A DNA stretch of 64,000 nucleotides from Orientallactaga sibirica (lineage: Eukaryota; Chordata; Mammalia; Rodentia; Dipodidae), in contig JAEOAD010000018.1 of NCBI GenBank assembly GCA_036365145.1, positions 5,412,001-5,476,000 of the forward strand, given 5' to 3'. A model generated the notes under the pieces. That model did no database searches, had not been told where the DNA came from, and worked only from the letters and a program-made list of their open reading frames with translations. A program made the position numbers and the translations under genes. This document shows positions 45,501 through 54,484 of this stretch, piece after piece. How positions within the stretch are numbered: position 1 is the first letter of the stretch; each line of letters begins with the position of its first letter.

Positions 45501-45771
45501 AAATACACTCTTTTGATAATCAGAAGACCCAATATGGCTTCTTGATTAGTGAAAAAAGAATTTCCCTTGCACCACACCCTTCAGGGCATTCCACTCTCAT
45601 CCACCTGTGCTTTCTACCCACTTGTAGTTGGCTAGTGTGAGCCATGCCAACAGCAGTGTGCAGTTGTTTCCTTACATCTGGTGCCTTGAGCAGAGCAGGG
45701 CAGGGAATACAGGGCAGTATTTCCTCCCTCTTGTTCACTGCTTTTATATATATATATACCTTCACTTCTTT

Positions 45772-45972
45772 TTAAATATATTTATTTATTTGAGAGAAAA
45801 AGAAAGAGAGAGAGAAAGGGTGGGCACGCCAGGGCCTCCAGCCACTGCAAACGAACTCCAGACACAGGCGCCCCCTTGTGTGTCTGGCTTATGTGGGTCC
45901 TGGAGAATCGAACCGGGATTCTTTGGCTTCACAGGCAAATGCCTTAACTGCTAAGCCATCCCTCCAGCCCCC
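45772..45972 (-). mobile_element. DIP-type SINE
   Basis: Inverted full copy ending CATCCCTCCAGCCC. Confidence 0.92.
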
Positions 45973-45977
45973 CCCTT

Positions 45978-46512
45978 TTTTTGGTTTTTGAAGTAGGGTC
46001 TCTCTGTAGCCCAGGCTGACCTGGAATTCACTATGTATTCTCAGGGTGGCCTTGAACTCAAGTGATCCACCTACCTCTGCCTCCTGAGTGCTGGGATTAA
46101 AGGTGTGTGCTGTTGGGGTCCCCCCTAGGGCCAGCCCAGGAGGGACAGCAGTGTCTGCTGAGTTGGGGGTGAGAAGCGCGGAATCATGACACAGACTCCG
46201 GGAGTTGGGTGAAAGCAGGCAGAGGGCGATCTGCAGCAAACTCATTTATTCAAATAAGTGTAGGGGGTTTTAAGGGGTTTGGCTGGCCAATCATGTTATG
46301 GGGTGGTCCCATTTTTGTGACCAATGACAGCCTGTCCCCAGACAGATCATCTGGTAGCACGTTTCTCGTGAGCATGGGACTGTAGCTGTTGTCACGCCAG
46401 GCCTACACAGGATGCCATGTTCATGGAAGCCACTACCTGGTTTCTTTTGTGATGCGGTCTGGCTAGGGCCAGACCTGCATTGTGCCATACAGTATGCCAC
46501 CACGTCCGGCTG
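45978..46512 (-). mobile_element. B1-type SINE split by a solo LTR
   Basis: Inverted B1 45978-46110; its last bases (CACCACGTCCGGC) reappear at 46498 after the LTR. Confidence 0.92.
46111..46491 (-). mobile_element. Solo LTR of an ERVK-type (class II) endogenous retrovirus
   Basis: 381 bp with TG...CA ends (TGTTGGGGTC on the + strand, TACA at the right). Flanked by GTGTGC (46105-46110) and GTATGC (46492-46497), a 6-bp target duplication with one change; 6 bp is typical of class II ERVs. Read on the minus strand it has ATTGGCC, AATAAA in TTTGAATAAATGAG and a terminal ACCCCAACA. No internal viral genes are present, so it arose by LTR-LTR recombination. Confidence 0.85.
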
Positions 46513-46536
46513 CCTTTTTTTTTTTTTTTAATTTAT

Positions 46537-46684
46537 TTTTTGGTTTTTCGAGGTAGGGTCTCACTCTAGCTCAGGCTGACCTGGAATTCACTATGTAATC
46601 TCAGGGTGGTCTCGAACTCACGGCGATCCTCCTACCTCTGCCTCCTAAGTGCTGGGATTAAAGGCATGTGCCACCACGCCCGGC
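46537..46684 (-). mobile_element. B1-type SINE (left arm of inverted pair)
   Basis: Inverted full copy ending CACCACGCCCGGC. Confidence 0.92.
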
Positions 46685-46806
46685 ATCCCAGCACTCCGGA
46701 GGCAGAGGTAGGAGGATCGCCGTGAGTTCGAGGCCACCCTGGGACTACATAGTGAATTCCAGGTCAGCCTGGACCAGAGTGAGACCCTACCTCAAAAAAA
46801 AAAAAA
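46685..46806 (+). mobile_element. B1-type SINE, 5'-truncated (right arm of inverted pair)
   Basis: Begins ATCCCAGCACTCCGGAGG with no spacer after the left arm. Confidence 0.9.
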
Positions 46807-46993
46807 TTTATTTGTAAGCAGAGAAAGGAGACAGAGAGAATGGGTGCGCTAGGGCCTCCAGCTGCTGCAAATGAACCCCAGATACATGTGCCTCTTTGTG
46901 CATCTGGCTTTACATAGGTACTAGGGAATCAAGCCTGGGTCATTAGGCTTTGCAGGTAAATGCCTTAACCTCTGAGCCATTTCTCCAGCCCTC
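46807..46993 (-). mobile_element. DIP-type SINE
   Basis: Inverted copy ending CATTTCTCCAGCCC. Confidence 0.9.
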
Positions 46994-47004
46994 TTGTTTA
47001 GTGC

Positions 47005-47135
47005 TCTTATTTACTTATTTTTGTCTTTTTCCAGGTAGGGTCTCGCTCTAGCCCAAGATGACCTGGAATTCACATTGTAGCCCCAGAATGGTCTGGAATT
47101 CATGTAAGTCCTCCTACTTTAGCCTCCCAAGTGGC
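47005..47135 (-). mobile_element. B1-type SINE, old
   Basis: Inverted, diverged (CAGGTAGGGTCTCGCTCTAG). Confidence 0.75.
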
Positions 47136-47166
47136 TACTATCTAGTGTTCTTAAAAATCTGCAAAG

Positions 47167-47392
47167 AGGAGAGATGGCTTAGCGGTTAAACGCTTGCCTG
47201 TGAAGCCTAAGGACCCCGGTTCAAGGCTCTATTCTCCCACATAAGCCAGATGCACAAGGGGGCACATGCATCTGGAGTTTGTTTGCAGTGGCTGGAAGCC
47301 CTGGCACGCCCATTCTCTCTCTCTCTCCCCACCTATTTCTGTATATCTCTCTCTCTCTCTCAAATAAATAAATAAAAATAAATATTTTTTTA
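47167..47392 (+). mobile_element. DIP-type SINE
   Basis: AAAATCTGCAAAGA before (47153) and after (47393). Confidence 0.92.
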
Positions 47393-47405
47393 AAAATCTG
47401 CAAAG

Positions 47406-47578
47406 AGCCGGGCGTGGTGGCACACGCCTTTAATCCCAGCACTTGGGAGGCAGAGGTAGGAGGATCGCCGAGAGTTCGAGGCCACCCTGAGACTACATAG
47501 TTAATTCCAGGTCAGCCTGGACCAGAATGAGACCCTACCTTGCAAAACCAAAAAAATAAAAAAAAAATAAATAAATAA
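47406..47578 (+). mobile_element. B1-type SINE
   Basis: Same AAAATCTGCAAAGA flank again at 47578. Confidence 0.92.
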
Positions 47579-47628
47579 AAATCTGCAAAGAAATAAATAA
47601 AATTTTTAAAAAAAATAAAAAAGGGGGA

Positions 47629-47820
47629 GCTGGGGAGATGGCTTAGCATTTAAGGCACTTGCCTGCAAAGCCAAAGGACCCAGGTTTGACTCCCCAGGAC
47701 CCACATAAGCCAGATGCATAAGGGGCACACACATCTGGAGTTCATTTGCAGTGGCTGGAGGCCCTGGCACACCCATTTTTTCTCTCTCTCTCTCAAAATA
47801 AATAAATAAAAATAAAATTT
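47629..47820 (+). mobile_element. DIP-type SINE
   Basis: GAGCTGGGGAGATGGCTTAGC head. Confidence 0.9.
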
Positions 47821-47821
47821 A

Positions 47822-48052
47822 GGGTTGGAGAGACGGCTTAGCAGTTAAGATGCCTGCCCCACGTTTAGCCAGATGCAAAGGGACGCAATGCTGCACTTGC
47901 CCACAAGGGGGCGCACACATCTGGAATTCATTCACAGCTGCTGAGAGGCTGTTGGCGCACCCATTTTCTATCTTCCTCTCCCTCTCTATCTCTCTGTGTT
48001 TCTCTCCAAAAAATTTTTTTAAAAATTAAAAATAAAATAAATAAATAAATAA
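47822..48052 (+). mobile_element. Long DIP-type SINE, internally deleted
   Basis: Jumps from GATGCCTGCC to CCACGTTTAGCC, losing the middle of the tRNA-like part. Confidence 0.85.
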
Positions 48053-48059
48053 AAAGGGG

Positions 48060-48278
48060 GGGATAGAGAGATGGCTTAGTGGTTAAGGCATTTGCCTGCA
48101 AAGCCAAAGGACCCAGGTTTGATTACCCAGGACCCATGTAAGCCAGATGCACAAGGTGGCACATGCATCTGGAGTTCATTTGCAGTAGCTGGAGACCCTG
48201 GTGCACCCATTCTCTCTCTCTCTACCTACCTGCCTATTTCTGTATTTTTCTCACAAAATAAATAAAAATAAAAATGTT
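48060..48278 (+). mobile_element. DIP-type SINE
   Basis: Full copy. Confidence 0.9.
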
Positions 48279-48280
48279 TT

Positions 48281-48416
48281 TGCTGGGCGTGGTGGCGCAC
48301 GCCTTTAATCCCAGCACTCGGGAGGCAGAGGTAGGAGGATCGCCATGAGTTCGAGGCCACCCTGAGACTACATAGTTAATTCCAGGTCAGCGTGGGCCAG
48401 AGTGAGACCCTACCTC

Positions 48417-48445
<29 letters not shown>
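48281..48445 (+). mobile_element. B1-type SINE
   Basis: Full, little-diverged copy. Confidence 0.92.
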
Positions 48446-48448
<3 letters not shown>

Positions 48449-48459
48449 TAAAAAAAGGG

Positions 48460-48610
48460 AAGCTGGGTTTAGTGGCACACGCCTTTAATCTCAGCACTCG
48501 AGGGGAGACAGAGGGAGGAGGATCGCCATCAGTTCAAGGCCAGCCTGAGACTATATAGTGAATTCCAGGTCAGCCTGGGCTACAGCAATACCCTACCTCA
48601 AAAAAAACAA

Positions 48611-48612
<2 letters not shown>
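48460..48612 (+). mobile_element. B1-type SINE
   Basis: GCTGGGTTTAGTGGCACACGCC head. Confidence 0.9.
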
Positions 48613-48613
<1 letters not shown>

Positions 48614-48668
<55 letters not shown>

Positions 48669-48687
48669 TACATATATACATATATAT
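48614..48687. repeat. (AT)n microsatellite
   Basis: About 26 AT units to 48665, then ATAC/ATAT variants. Confidence 0.95.
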
Positions 48688-49145
48688 CTCCAAGGCTGCT
48701 TGACTTGAGGCTGCAGACTACATAATTAGCTGATGTCAAAGGATGCCCAGGCTGACCTCCCTTCAGATGTCCTTTACAACAAGAAACCAGTGGTGGTGAC
48801 CATATTCCAACTTGTTCCTCATTCACCAGGGTGACTGAGGCTACCTCCCCATGCCTCTAATATTACATGCCAGATTGGTTTCTTCAGGGATTGGTTTTTT
48901 CCTTTTTTGAAAAATAAGATTTCTTCAGAGGGATAGACCTAGGTTGGTTTACAGTTTTCTCTTTTCTAATATAGGCTAAAGGCAGCAAATATCGACTGAA
49001 ATTTGTTGGTTGGGTTTGTTTTTTATTTGTTTTATTTTTAATTCTATAACTGGCTTGTATGATATTTTCTTTTTATGTTTCTCTGAGTTACTTTGTATTA
49101 CAAGCCAAATGCCACTTTAAAAAACATAAAATAAAATAATTAAAA
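48688..49145 (+). other. SINE-free stretch; possible 3'UTR retrocopy
   Basis: Moderate-GC start, T-rich second half and an end of ACATAAAATAAAATAATTAAAA. The A-rich end suggests a copied 3'UTR, but I found no convincing flanking duplication. Confidence 0.35.
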
Positions 49146-49148
49146 AAG

Positions 49149-49345
49149 GGGCTGGAGAAATGGCTCAGCAGTTAAGGTTCTTGCCTGCAGAGACTAATGA
49201 TGGGAGTTCAATTCCCTAATATCCTTGTAAAGCCAGATGCACAAAATGGCACGTGGATCTGGAGTCCATTTGCAGTGGCTGGATGCCCTGGCATGTCCAT
49301 TCTCGGTCTCTCTTATCTCTCTCAGCTTGCAAATAAATAAATAAA
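49149..49345 (+). mobile_element. DIP-type SINE
   Basis: Full copy; tail grades into the AT repeat. Confidence 0.9.
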
Positions 49346-49371
49346 TATATATATATATATATATATGTATG

Positions 49372-49405
<34 letters not shown>

Positions 49406-49440
49406 CAGACAGACATATATGTGTGTATATATATGTATAA
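49346..49440. repeat. Compound microsatellite (AT)n(GTAT)(AC)n(AGAC)n
   Basis: AT run, GTATGTAT, AT, ACACAC, then CAGACAGACAGACA and AT/GT units. Confidence 0.92.
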
Positions 49441-49443
49441 TTT

Positions 49444-49585
49444 TTTTCAAGGTAGGGTCTCGCTGTAACCCAGGCTGACCTGGAATTCACTATGTAGTCT
49501 CAGGGTGGCCTCAAACTCATGGCGATCCTCTTATCTCTGCCTCCCAAGTGCTGGGACTAAAGGTGTACACCACCACTGCCGGCAA
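49444..49585 (-). mobile_element. B1-type SINE
   Basis: Inverted full copy. Confidence 0.92.
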
Positions 49586-49601
49586 TAAAAACATTTTTTA
49601 G

Positions 49602-49832
49602 AGGCTGGAAAGATTGCCTAGCAGTTAAAGCGCTTGCCTGTGAAACCTAAGGAACCATGTTTGACATTCCAGATCCCACATAAGCTAGATGCACAAAAAG
49701 TGAGGCAAGCACAAGGTCGCAAATGCCTACTAGGTGGTGCAAGTATCTGGAGTTGAACTGCAGTGGCTGAGGTCCTGGTGTGCCAATTCTCTTTCTCACT
49801 CACTCTAAAAATTAAAATAAATAAATAAATAT
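49602..49832 (+). mobile_element. DIP-type SINE, third variant
   Basis: AAGCACAAGGTCGCAAATGCC; AT-rich tail. Confidence 0.87.
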
Positions 49833-49867
49833 TATATATATATATATATTTAAAAATGCCTGCAAAA

Positions 49868-50025
49868 GCCGGGCATGGTGGCACACGCCTTTAATCCCAG
49901 CACTCGGGAGGCAGAGGTAGGAGGATCGCCATGAGTTCAAGGCCACCCTGAGACTACATAGTTAATTCCAGGTCAGCCTGGGCCAGAGCGAGACCTTACC
50001 TCAAAAAAAAAAAAAAAAAAAAAAA
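49868..50025 (+). mobile_element. B1-type SINE
   Basis: AATGCCTGCAAA before and AAGCCTGTAAAG after. Confidence 0.92.
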
Positions 50026-50042
50026 GCCTGTAAAGATTCCCC

Positions 50043-50203
50043 AGTACCCAGCCGTGGTGGCACACCCCTTTAATCCCAGCACTCTAGAGGCAGAGGAAGG
50101 AGGATTGCCGTGAGTTCAAGGCCACCCTGAGACTACATAGTTAATTCCAGGTAAGCCTGGACCAGAATGAGACCCTACCTCAAAAAAAAAAAAAAAAAAG
50201 AAG
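50043..50203 (+). mobile_element. B1-type SINE
   Basis: AGATTCCCCAGTA before and AGATTCCCTAGTA after. Confidence 0.92.
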
Positions 50204-50858
50204 AAGATTCCCTAGTAGAGAAAGCAACTTCAGGACATCCACCTGAAGAACACTAATTCTTGTCCTTTCCAGGGTCTTTGCCATGCCTCTCAATGGCTCA
50301 GGGTCCATGTCTTCAATAGCACTGGGATGATGTTCTACACCCGAGGTTTAAGAAGCAGAGTCCTGCCAAACCCTGACCACCTGCTTGCTCTGGCTCAGGC
50401 CTCCCTTGGGAGGCAGGACAAGGACTGTGCTTTATTCCCTTTGCCTGGGAGAAAGTAGAGAAAGGGCACCCTTTACAGTCAGCAACAGAGGACTAAATTT
50501 AGCATAATTCTGCATCTAATGTCTACAAAGTGTAATGCCCTGTGGATATGAGGCTTCCAGACATCTTCAAAGATCCTCTCTCACCTGAGATGGGGGCTGC
50601 AGCCTCTGCAGGATCAGCTTCTAGATTTTAAATCAGAAAAAGGAGGCAGGTCACTCCTTCCTGGTAGATGCTGGGAGAGTTTGCAGAGGGTCTCAGATAG
50701 GTGCTATTCAGATTCTTGACTGGAGTCGGCTAGAATTAGGAGTTTTGAGCATAGGTGTGCCCAGAGAGCAGAGATATAGTCAGTGAATGCTGAAGACCCT
50801 TCCCTGTTGTGCCGAGTCTATACCAGAGGGCAGTGAGAGGATGTCAAAGGCTTTCTGT
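50204..50858. other. Single-copy LETM1 5' flank
   Basis: About 650 bp without SINEs, moderate GC, no frame I recognise. It lies 1.5-2.2 kb before the LETM1 start and could hold distal regulatory sites. Confidence 0.5.
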
Positions 50859-50859
50859 A

Positions 50860-51046
50860 GGGCTGGAGAGATGGCTTAATGGTTAAGGTGCTTCCTTGCG
50901 AAGTCTAAAGACCCAGGTTTGATTCCCCAGTATCCATGCAAGCCAGATGCACAAGGTGGCACATATGTTTGGAGTTCATTTGCAGAGGCCCTGAAGTGCC
51001 CATTCTCTCTCTCTGCCTCTTTCTCTCTCCCAAATAAATAAATAAA
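50860..51046 (+). mobile_element. DIP-type SINE
   Basis: GGGCTGGAGAGATGGCTTAA head; (AAAT)n tail. Confidence 0.9.
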
Positions 51047-51070
51047 ATATTGTTATAAGAAACAAAAACA

Positions 51071-51265
51071 AGGGACTGGGGAGATGGCTTAGAGATTAAG
51101 GCGCTTGCCTGCAAAGCTAAAGGACCTAGGTTCGATTCCCCAGGACCCACGTAAGCCAAATGCACAAGGTGGCACATGCATCTGGAGTTCGTTTGCAGTG
51201 GCTGGAGACCCTGGCGTGCCCATTCTCTCTCTGCTTCTCTCTCTCAAATAAGTTAAAAATAAAAC
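51071..51265 (+). mobile_element. DIP-type SINE
   Basis: Full copy; last SINE before the CpG island. Confidence 0.9.
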
Positions 51266-52022
51266 AAAAACAGGCTTTCTGCAGACAAGTTGAAAGAAGC
51301 AAAAACCAGAAAACAGTTAAGTATTGTGAAATGCCAGAAGTAAGAACTAGTCCCCTGGGGGTTGGGGTGCAGACCTGTGAAGGAGGACTATAATGCCCTG
51401 TGTCCTAAATCCCATTTTCGCAGCCTGGCAGCCCAGCCACACCTCATGGGTCGCAAGTTTAAGGAAGGGGGCGGGTCTCGCTGGGGTTCTCGGTTCAGGA
51501 GTAGGCAGGCTGGCGCCGGTGGGAGGGAAGGAAGGTCTGAGCGGTCAGTGGCGGCAGGTGTACGAGTAGCCATGGCTCTTCAGGAGCAGGCGGGGTGTCC
51601 TCGAGGCTTCGAGCCAGGTCCTTGGCTTTTCGGATCGCGGTTTGTAAGGATCCCGGACTCGGGGCAGGATGGCTGTACTGAGTACATTACTACCAGCTCA
51701 GTGACTGGCGCCGGCCCTGTGGGGCACAGTCGCAGGGTCAAGAGAGCTGGCGACAGGGAACTGGACCGGGGGACACAAAGGGTCTCAGAGCGGCCTTCTT
51801 CCCTGGAGTCTCCAGCCACGCCCTCAGAAGGCGTTCGGTCCCCAGCCCACCTTTCCCAAAGTTTCCGGAGCCGTTCGCCATCCGCAGGGTAGAACTGGGT
51901 GGTCCAGAGTGGCCAGCCCGTCCCCAGGCATTGCGCGCGCAGCCCGAGGCACACGCGGAACCGCACGCCGCAGTCCTGCAGCGTGCGAGAGCCCTCGGCA
52001 GTCGCCTAGCGGGGAAGCCGCC

Positions 52023-52045
52023 CGGTGCACGCCGAGACTTGTAGT
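52023..52045 (-). promoter_or_regulatory. ZNF143/THAP11-type motif, copy 1
   Basis: The minus strand reads ACTACAAGTCTCGGCGTGCA, close to the known ACTACAA-TCCCAG-GCA consensus of ZNF143/THAP11 (SBS) sites, including the spacing to GTGCACCG. Confidence 0.7.
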
Positions 52046-52065
52046 CCCGTGGGCAGAGCACCTCA

Positions 52066-52086
52066 GTACACCCTGGGATCGGTAGT
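52066..52086 (-). promoter_or_regulatory. ZNF143/THAP11-type motif, copy 2
   Basis: The minus strand reads ACTACCGATCCCAGGGTGTA. The TCCCAG core is exact and the ACTAC half is kept; same orientation as its two neighbours. Confidence 0.65.
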
Positions 52087-52111
52087 TCTGGGTCCGGTCA
52101 GCAGTCTGCCC

Positions 52112-52134
52112 CGGTGCACGCTGGGGCTGGTAGT
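52112..52134 (-). promoter_or_regulatory. ZNF143/THAP11-type motif, copy 3
   Basis: The minus strand reads ACTACCAGCCCCAGCGTGCA followed by CCG. It lies 48 bp after copy 2 and about 50 bp before the CCAAT box. Confidence 0.65.
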
Positions 52135-52182
52135 CCGTGAGACCGGCCCGCCCCTCACCTGGCCGGTCGGCGGGCGTCCGCG

Positions 52183-52194
52183 GGGCCAATGAGA
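52183..52194 (+). promoter_or_regulatory. CCAAT box (NF-Y type)
   Basis: GGCCAATGAGAG is a good NF-Y core, about 220 bp before the LETM1 ATG, between the ZNF143-like motifs and the GC boxes. Confidence 0.6.
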
Positions 52195-52206
52195 GCGGGG
52201 CCGGCT

Positions 52207-52220
52207 CGCCCCGCCCCGCG
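52207..52220 (+). promoter_or_regulatory. GC boxes (Sp1/KLF type)
   Basis: Two overlapping CCCCGCC units in CGCCCCGCCCCGCG, directly after the CCAAT box. There is no TATA box, as usual for a housekeeping CpG-island promoter. Confidence 0.55.
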
Positions 52221-52247
52221 CCTCTGGACGTCTGTGCCGGGCGGGAT

Positions 52248-52280
52248 ATGGCCGCAACCGGCGCCGGGTCCTTGAGCTGA
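52248..52280 (+). other. Possible 10-codon upstream ORF in the LETM1 5' leader
   Basis: ATG at 52248 followed by nine sense codons and TGA at 52278 (MAATGAGSLS). It is out of frame with and 123 bp before the LETM1 start. It matters only if transcription begins upstream of 52248, which the sequence alone does not settle. Confidence 0.35.
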
Positions 52281-52403
52281 GCGCCCGCTGCCGGAGCCAG
52301 CCGCTTCCGTCAACCGTCCACGCGGGCCGGGCCCAGGCATCAGGACGGGGAGGAACCGCAGAGGAGCCGCAGGCCGCAACCGGAGGCCGCCGCGGCCGGG
52401 CAC

Positions 52404-52482
52404 ATGGCGTCCATCTTGCTCAGGAGCTGCCGGGGTCGGGGGCCCACCCGCCTCGCGCCGCCCCGAGCCACCTCCCCGCGGG
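52404..52482 (+). CDS. LETM1: LETM1 coding exon 1 (mitochondrial inner-membrane cation/proton exchanger), partial gene
   Basis: Start codon plus 26 further codons' worth of sequence, ending one base into codon 27 at a consensus donor (GTAAG at 52483). The N-terminus reads [20 protein letters not shown], which I recognise as the LETM1 start known from human and mouse. Within 27 residues there are six arginines (7, 10, 12, 16, 21, 26) and no acidic residue, as expected of a cleaved mitochondrial presequence. LETM1 is an inner-membrane protein of K+/H+ or Ca2+/H+ exchange and cristae shape, located in the Wolf-Hirschhorn region in human. The ATG has G at +4. The exon sits in a CpG island, and exon 2 follows in frame 5.3 kb downstream. 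Transmembrane, ribosome-binding-like and EF-hand parts lie outside the window. Identity rests on recall of the family sequence, not on a search. Confidence 0.93.
52411..52418 (-). promoter_or_regulatory. YY1-like motif overlapping codons 3-5 of LETM1
   Basis: CCATCTTG on the + strand is the complement of CAAGATGG, the YY1 core. Such sites just downstream of start sites are common in nuclear genes for mitochondrial proteins. Confidence 0.4.
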
Positions 52483-52951
52483 GTAAGCGGCCGCTGGGCC
52501 TGCTGTGGACGGGCTGGGGTCCTGCGAAGCGAGCAAGTGCTGCGGACCGGGCGGCCACTTTCTGCGCGCGTCCCTGCCTCCGTCCCGCGTGTCCCTCCCT
52601 CTGTCCCGCGTGTCCCTCTGCCCCCCTGCGTGGCGGGCCCTCCCTCCCTCCGTCCCTCACATCTAGCCGTGTGAAGCACTGGGTGGCGCGGTGCCCTGGG
52701 CAGATTTGCTGTGACCTTACCCGCCTCGGTCGCCGCAGGTCATAGCCTCCGACCTAAGTGTGGGGAAAGTTCCTTAAGCCCTGGCCCTTTCCTCCGTGGT
52801 GAGCCGAGCACAGGCGTGCCCTTTGGCCAACTCAGGCCTTAGAGAACTTCGGGGACAGGCAGGCTGGGTTGTGGATGATGCCAGCACCATAGGCCGCTCC
52901 CTGGGGTGGGGCAGCCACTTGCTGAGGATCCTAGGGCCTGTCTGGCTGCGA

Positions 52952-52955
<4 letters not shown>

Positions 52956-53002
<47 letters not shown>
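52956..53002 (+). repeat. (CT)n microsatellite in LETM1 intron 1
   Basis: About 23 perfect CT units, not in a SINE. Confidence 0.95.
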
Positions 53003-53004
<2 letters not shown>

Positions 53005-53735
53005 AAGAAACTCTCTGGGTATGTATCCTGTTTGTGATAGGGATGAAACTTGTCTAAGAGTGTGATCCGAGAAAAATACCTTTCCAGATTCTGTGGTTTA
53101 CAGTAATGCGGAAAAGCACAGTTCTTGTCACCTTAACAGTGGTGGGGAGGGGGGAGACAGAAGCACTAGCACAACCTTTTGCACTACCTCTGCCACAAGA
53201 CTACTTGTTGGCTATTTAGGATGTAGTAAAAAAATATTTCTACCCCTTCTCGTTTCTGTAACATGTTTATGGCTTAAAAATTAGTTGATTTTTTTTTTGG
53301 TCTTATTTACTCCAGGCACAAGAATATTTTCTGTAGCTATCATTAAGTTTTGTATAGAGATGCTGCAAGGGCTGACAATGAGTTAGTCAGCTGGTTTACT
53401 ATAGGACCACTAGGGGACTCCCTTGGAATAATTTGCCCTCAGAGGCTGTAGACTCAGGATGAAGATAGTACTTAGTGGTTACAGTGAATGAGCTGAGGCC
53501 AACAATACTCAAGATTCCTTTCAGGTTTGTGTACCTTATTCTGTACATACTTCTGTGTGATATGCTTTATTTTGATATCCTGTCTCTAGATCCTTCCAGG
53601 ACACCATATTACATTTAATCCTCCTGGCTGTTGAAGTTGTCAGTTCCTCAAATTTCTCAGATTTTCCTTGTTTCCATGACCTTGCAGTTTTGAGGAGTCT
53701 CTATTGGTGTTTTTGTTCCTCACCCACCCCACCCC
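53003..53735 (+). other. Single-copy part of LETM1 intron 1
   Basis: No SINE for about 730 bp; no exon recognised. Confidence 0.55.
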
Positions 53736-53842
53736 AGATAGGGTCTCTCACTCTGTAGCCCCAGGCTGGCCTCCAACACAGTGATCCTTCTACCATTGCC
53801 CCTGGAGTGCTGGGATTAAAGGTGTGTGCCACCAAGCCCAGT
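53736..53842 (-). mobile_element. B1-type SINE, diverged
   Basis: Inverted; TCTATTGGTGTTTT(T)GTT occurs at 53699 and 53846 as target-site duplication. Confidence 0.85.
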
Positions 53843-54264
53843 TATCTATTGGTGTTTTGTTGTGGATTCTGGGGAGTTAAGCCACAGAAGTGAAGTGCCT
53901 TTCTCATCAGTGTTGTCAAAGCTCTGCTGTCTAGGTGGGCATTAACATGATGACCTGAATCCCAGGCTGAGGTGTGCTAGTCAGGTCTTCACTGTAAAGT
54001 TTATCTCCTCTTCCCTCCCCTTTCTGTGTTGTCCTCTCTGAGAGGAAGTCACTTAGCATGTAGTAATAGGGTGGACAGACCCTCTAAGGAACTATATGGA
54101 AGAGAAGCATTTAGTCTAGAGGCTACAGTGCTGTTTCAGAAGCTCTTGGGGACTGCTCTGGAGTTTGTGCAGTTGCTGAAAGAGTGGAGCACACCACCAG
54201 ACCTGTTGGAGGAGATGGAGGTCTCCTGGTGGCCAGGTGAAGCATATTAAGAAAAAAGTTTGGG
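53843..54264 (+). other. Single-copy part of LETM1 intron 1
   Basis: About 420 bp. A 74-codon frame at 54026-54247 looks like chance: no acceptor or donor frames it and it matches no LETM1 sequence I know. Confidence 0.5.
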
Positions 54265-54265
54265 G

Positions 54266-54484
54266 GACTGGAAAGATGGCTTAGTGGTTAAGGTGTTTGC
54301 CTGCAAAGCCAAAAGGACCTCGGTTCGACTCCCCAGGACCTACGTAAGCTAGATGCACAAGGTAGCACATGCGTCTGGAGTTCGTTTGCAGTGGTGGGAG
54401 GCCCTGGCACACCCATTCTCTCTCTCTCTTTCTGTCTGTCTCTTTCTCTCTCTCACTCTCTCAAATAAATAAATAACTTTTAAA
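54266..54484 (+). mobile_element. DIP-type SINE
   Basis: AAAAAAGT flanks; full copy. Confidence 0.92.

Larger units (their letters stand above)
51450..52760. promoter_or_regulatory. LETM1: CpG island covering the LETM1 promoter and exon 1
   Basis: Base composition shifts sharply to GC- and CpG-rich sequence, the only long stretch of this kind in the window, and no SINE interrupts it. It contains three ZNF143-like motifs, a CCAAT box, GC boxes and the LETM1 start codon. The portion 51450-51900 has open frames on both strands, but their amino-acid content is typical of CpG-rich DNA and I recognise no protein in them. Confidence 0.85.

Noticed and set aside
51362..51892. Open frame of 176 codons upstream of LETM1
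   Set aside because: It lies in CpG-rich promoter DNA where stops are rare, overlaps long frames on the other strand, and shows no domain or splice logic.
51580..52679. Several overlapping minus-strand frames of 107-174 codons over the CpG island
   Set aside because: Same cause: high GC. They are Arg/Pro/Gly-rich and cover the LETM1 promoter motifs; repeated DYQPQRAPG-like wording is just the ZNF143-type motif translated.
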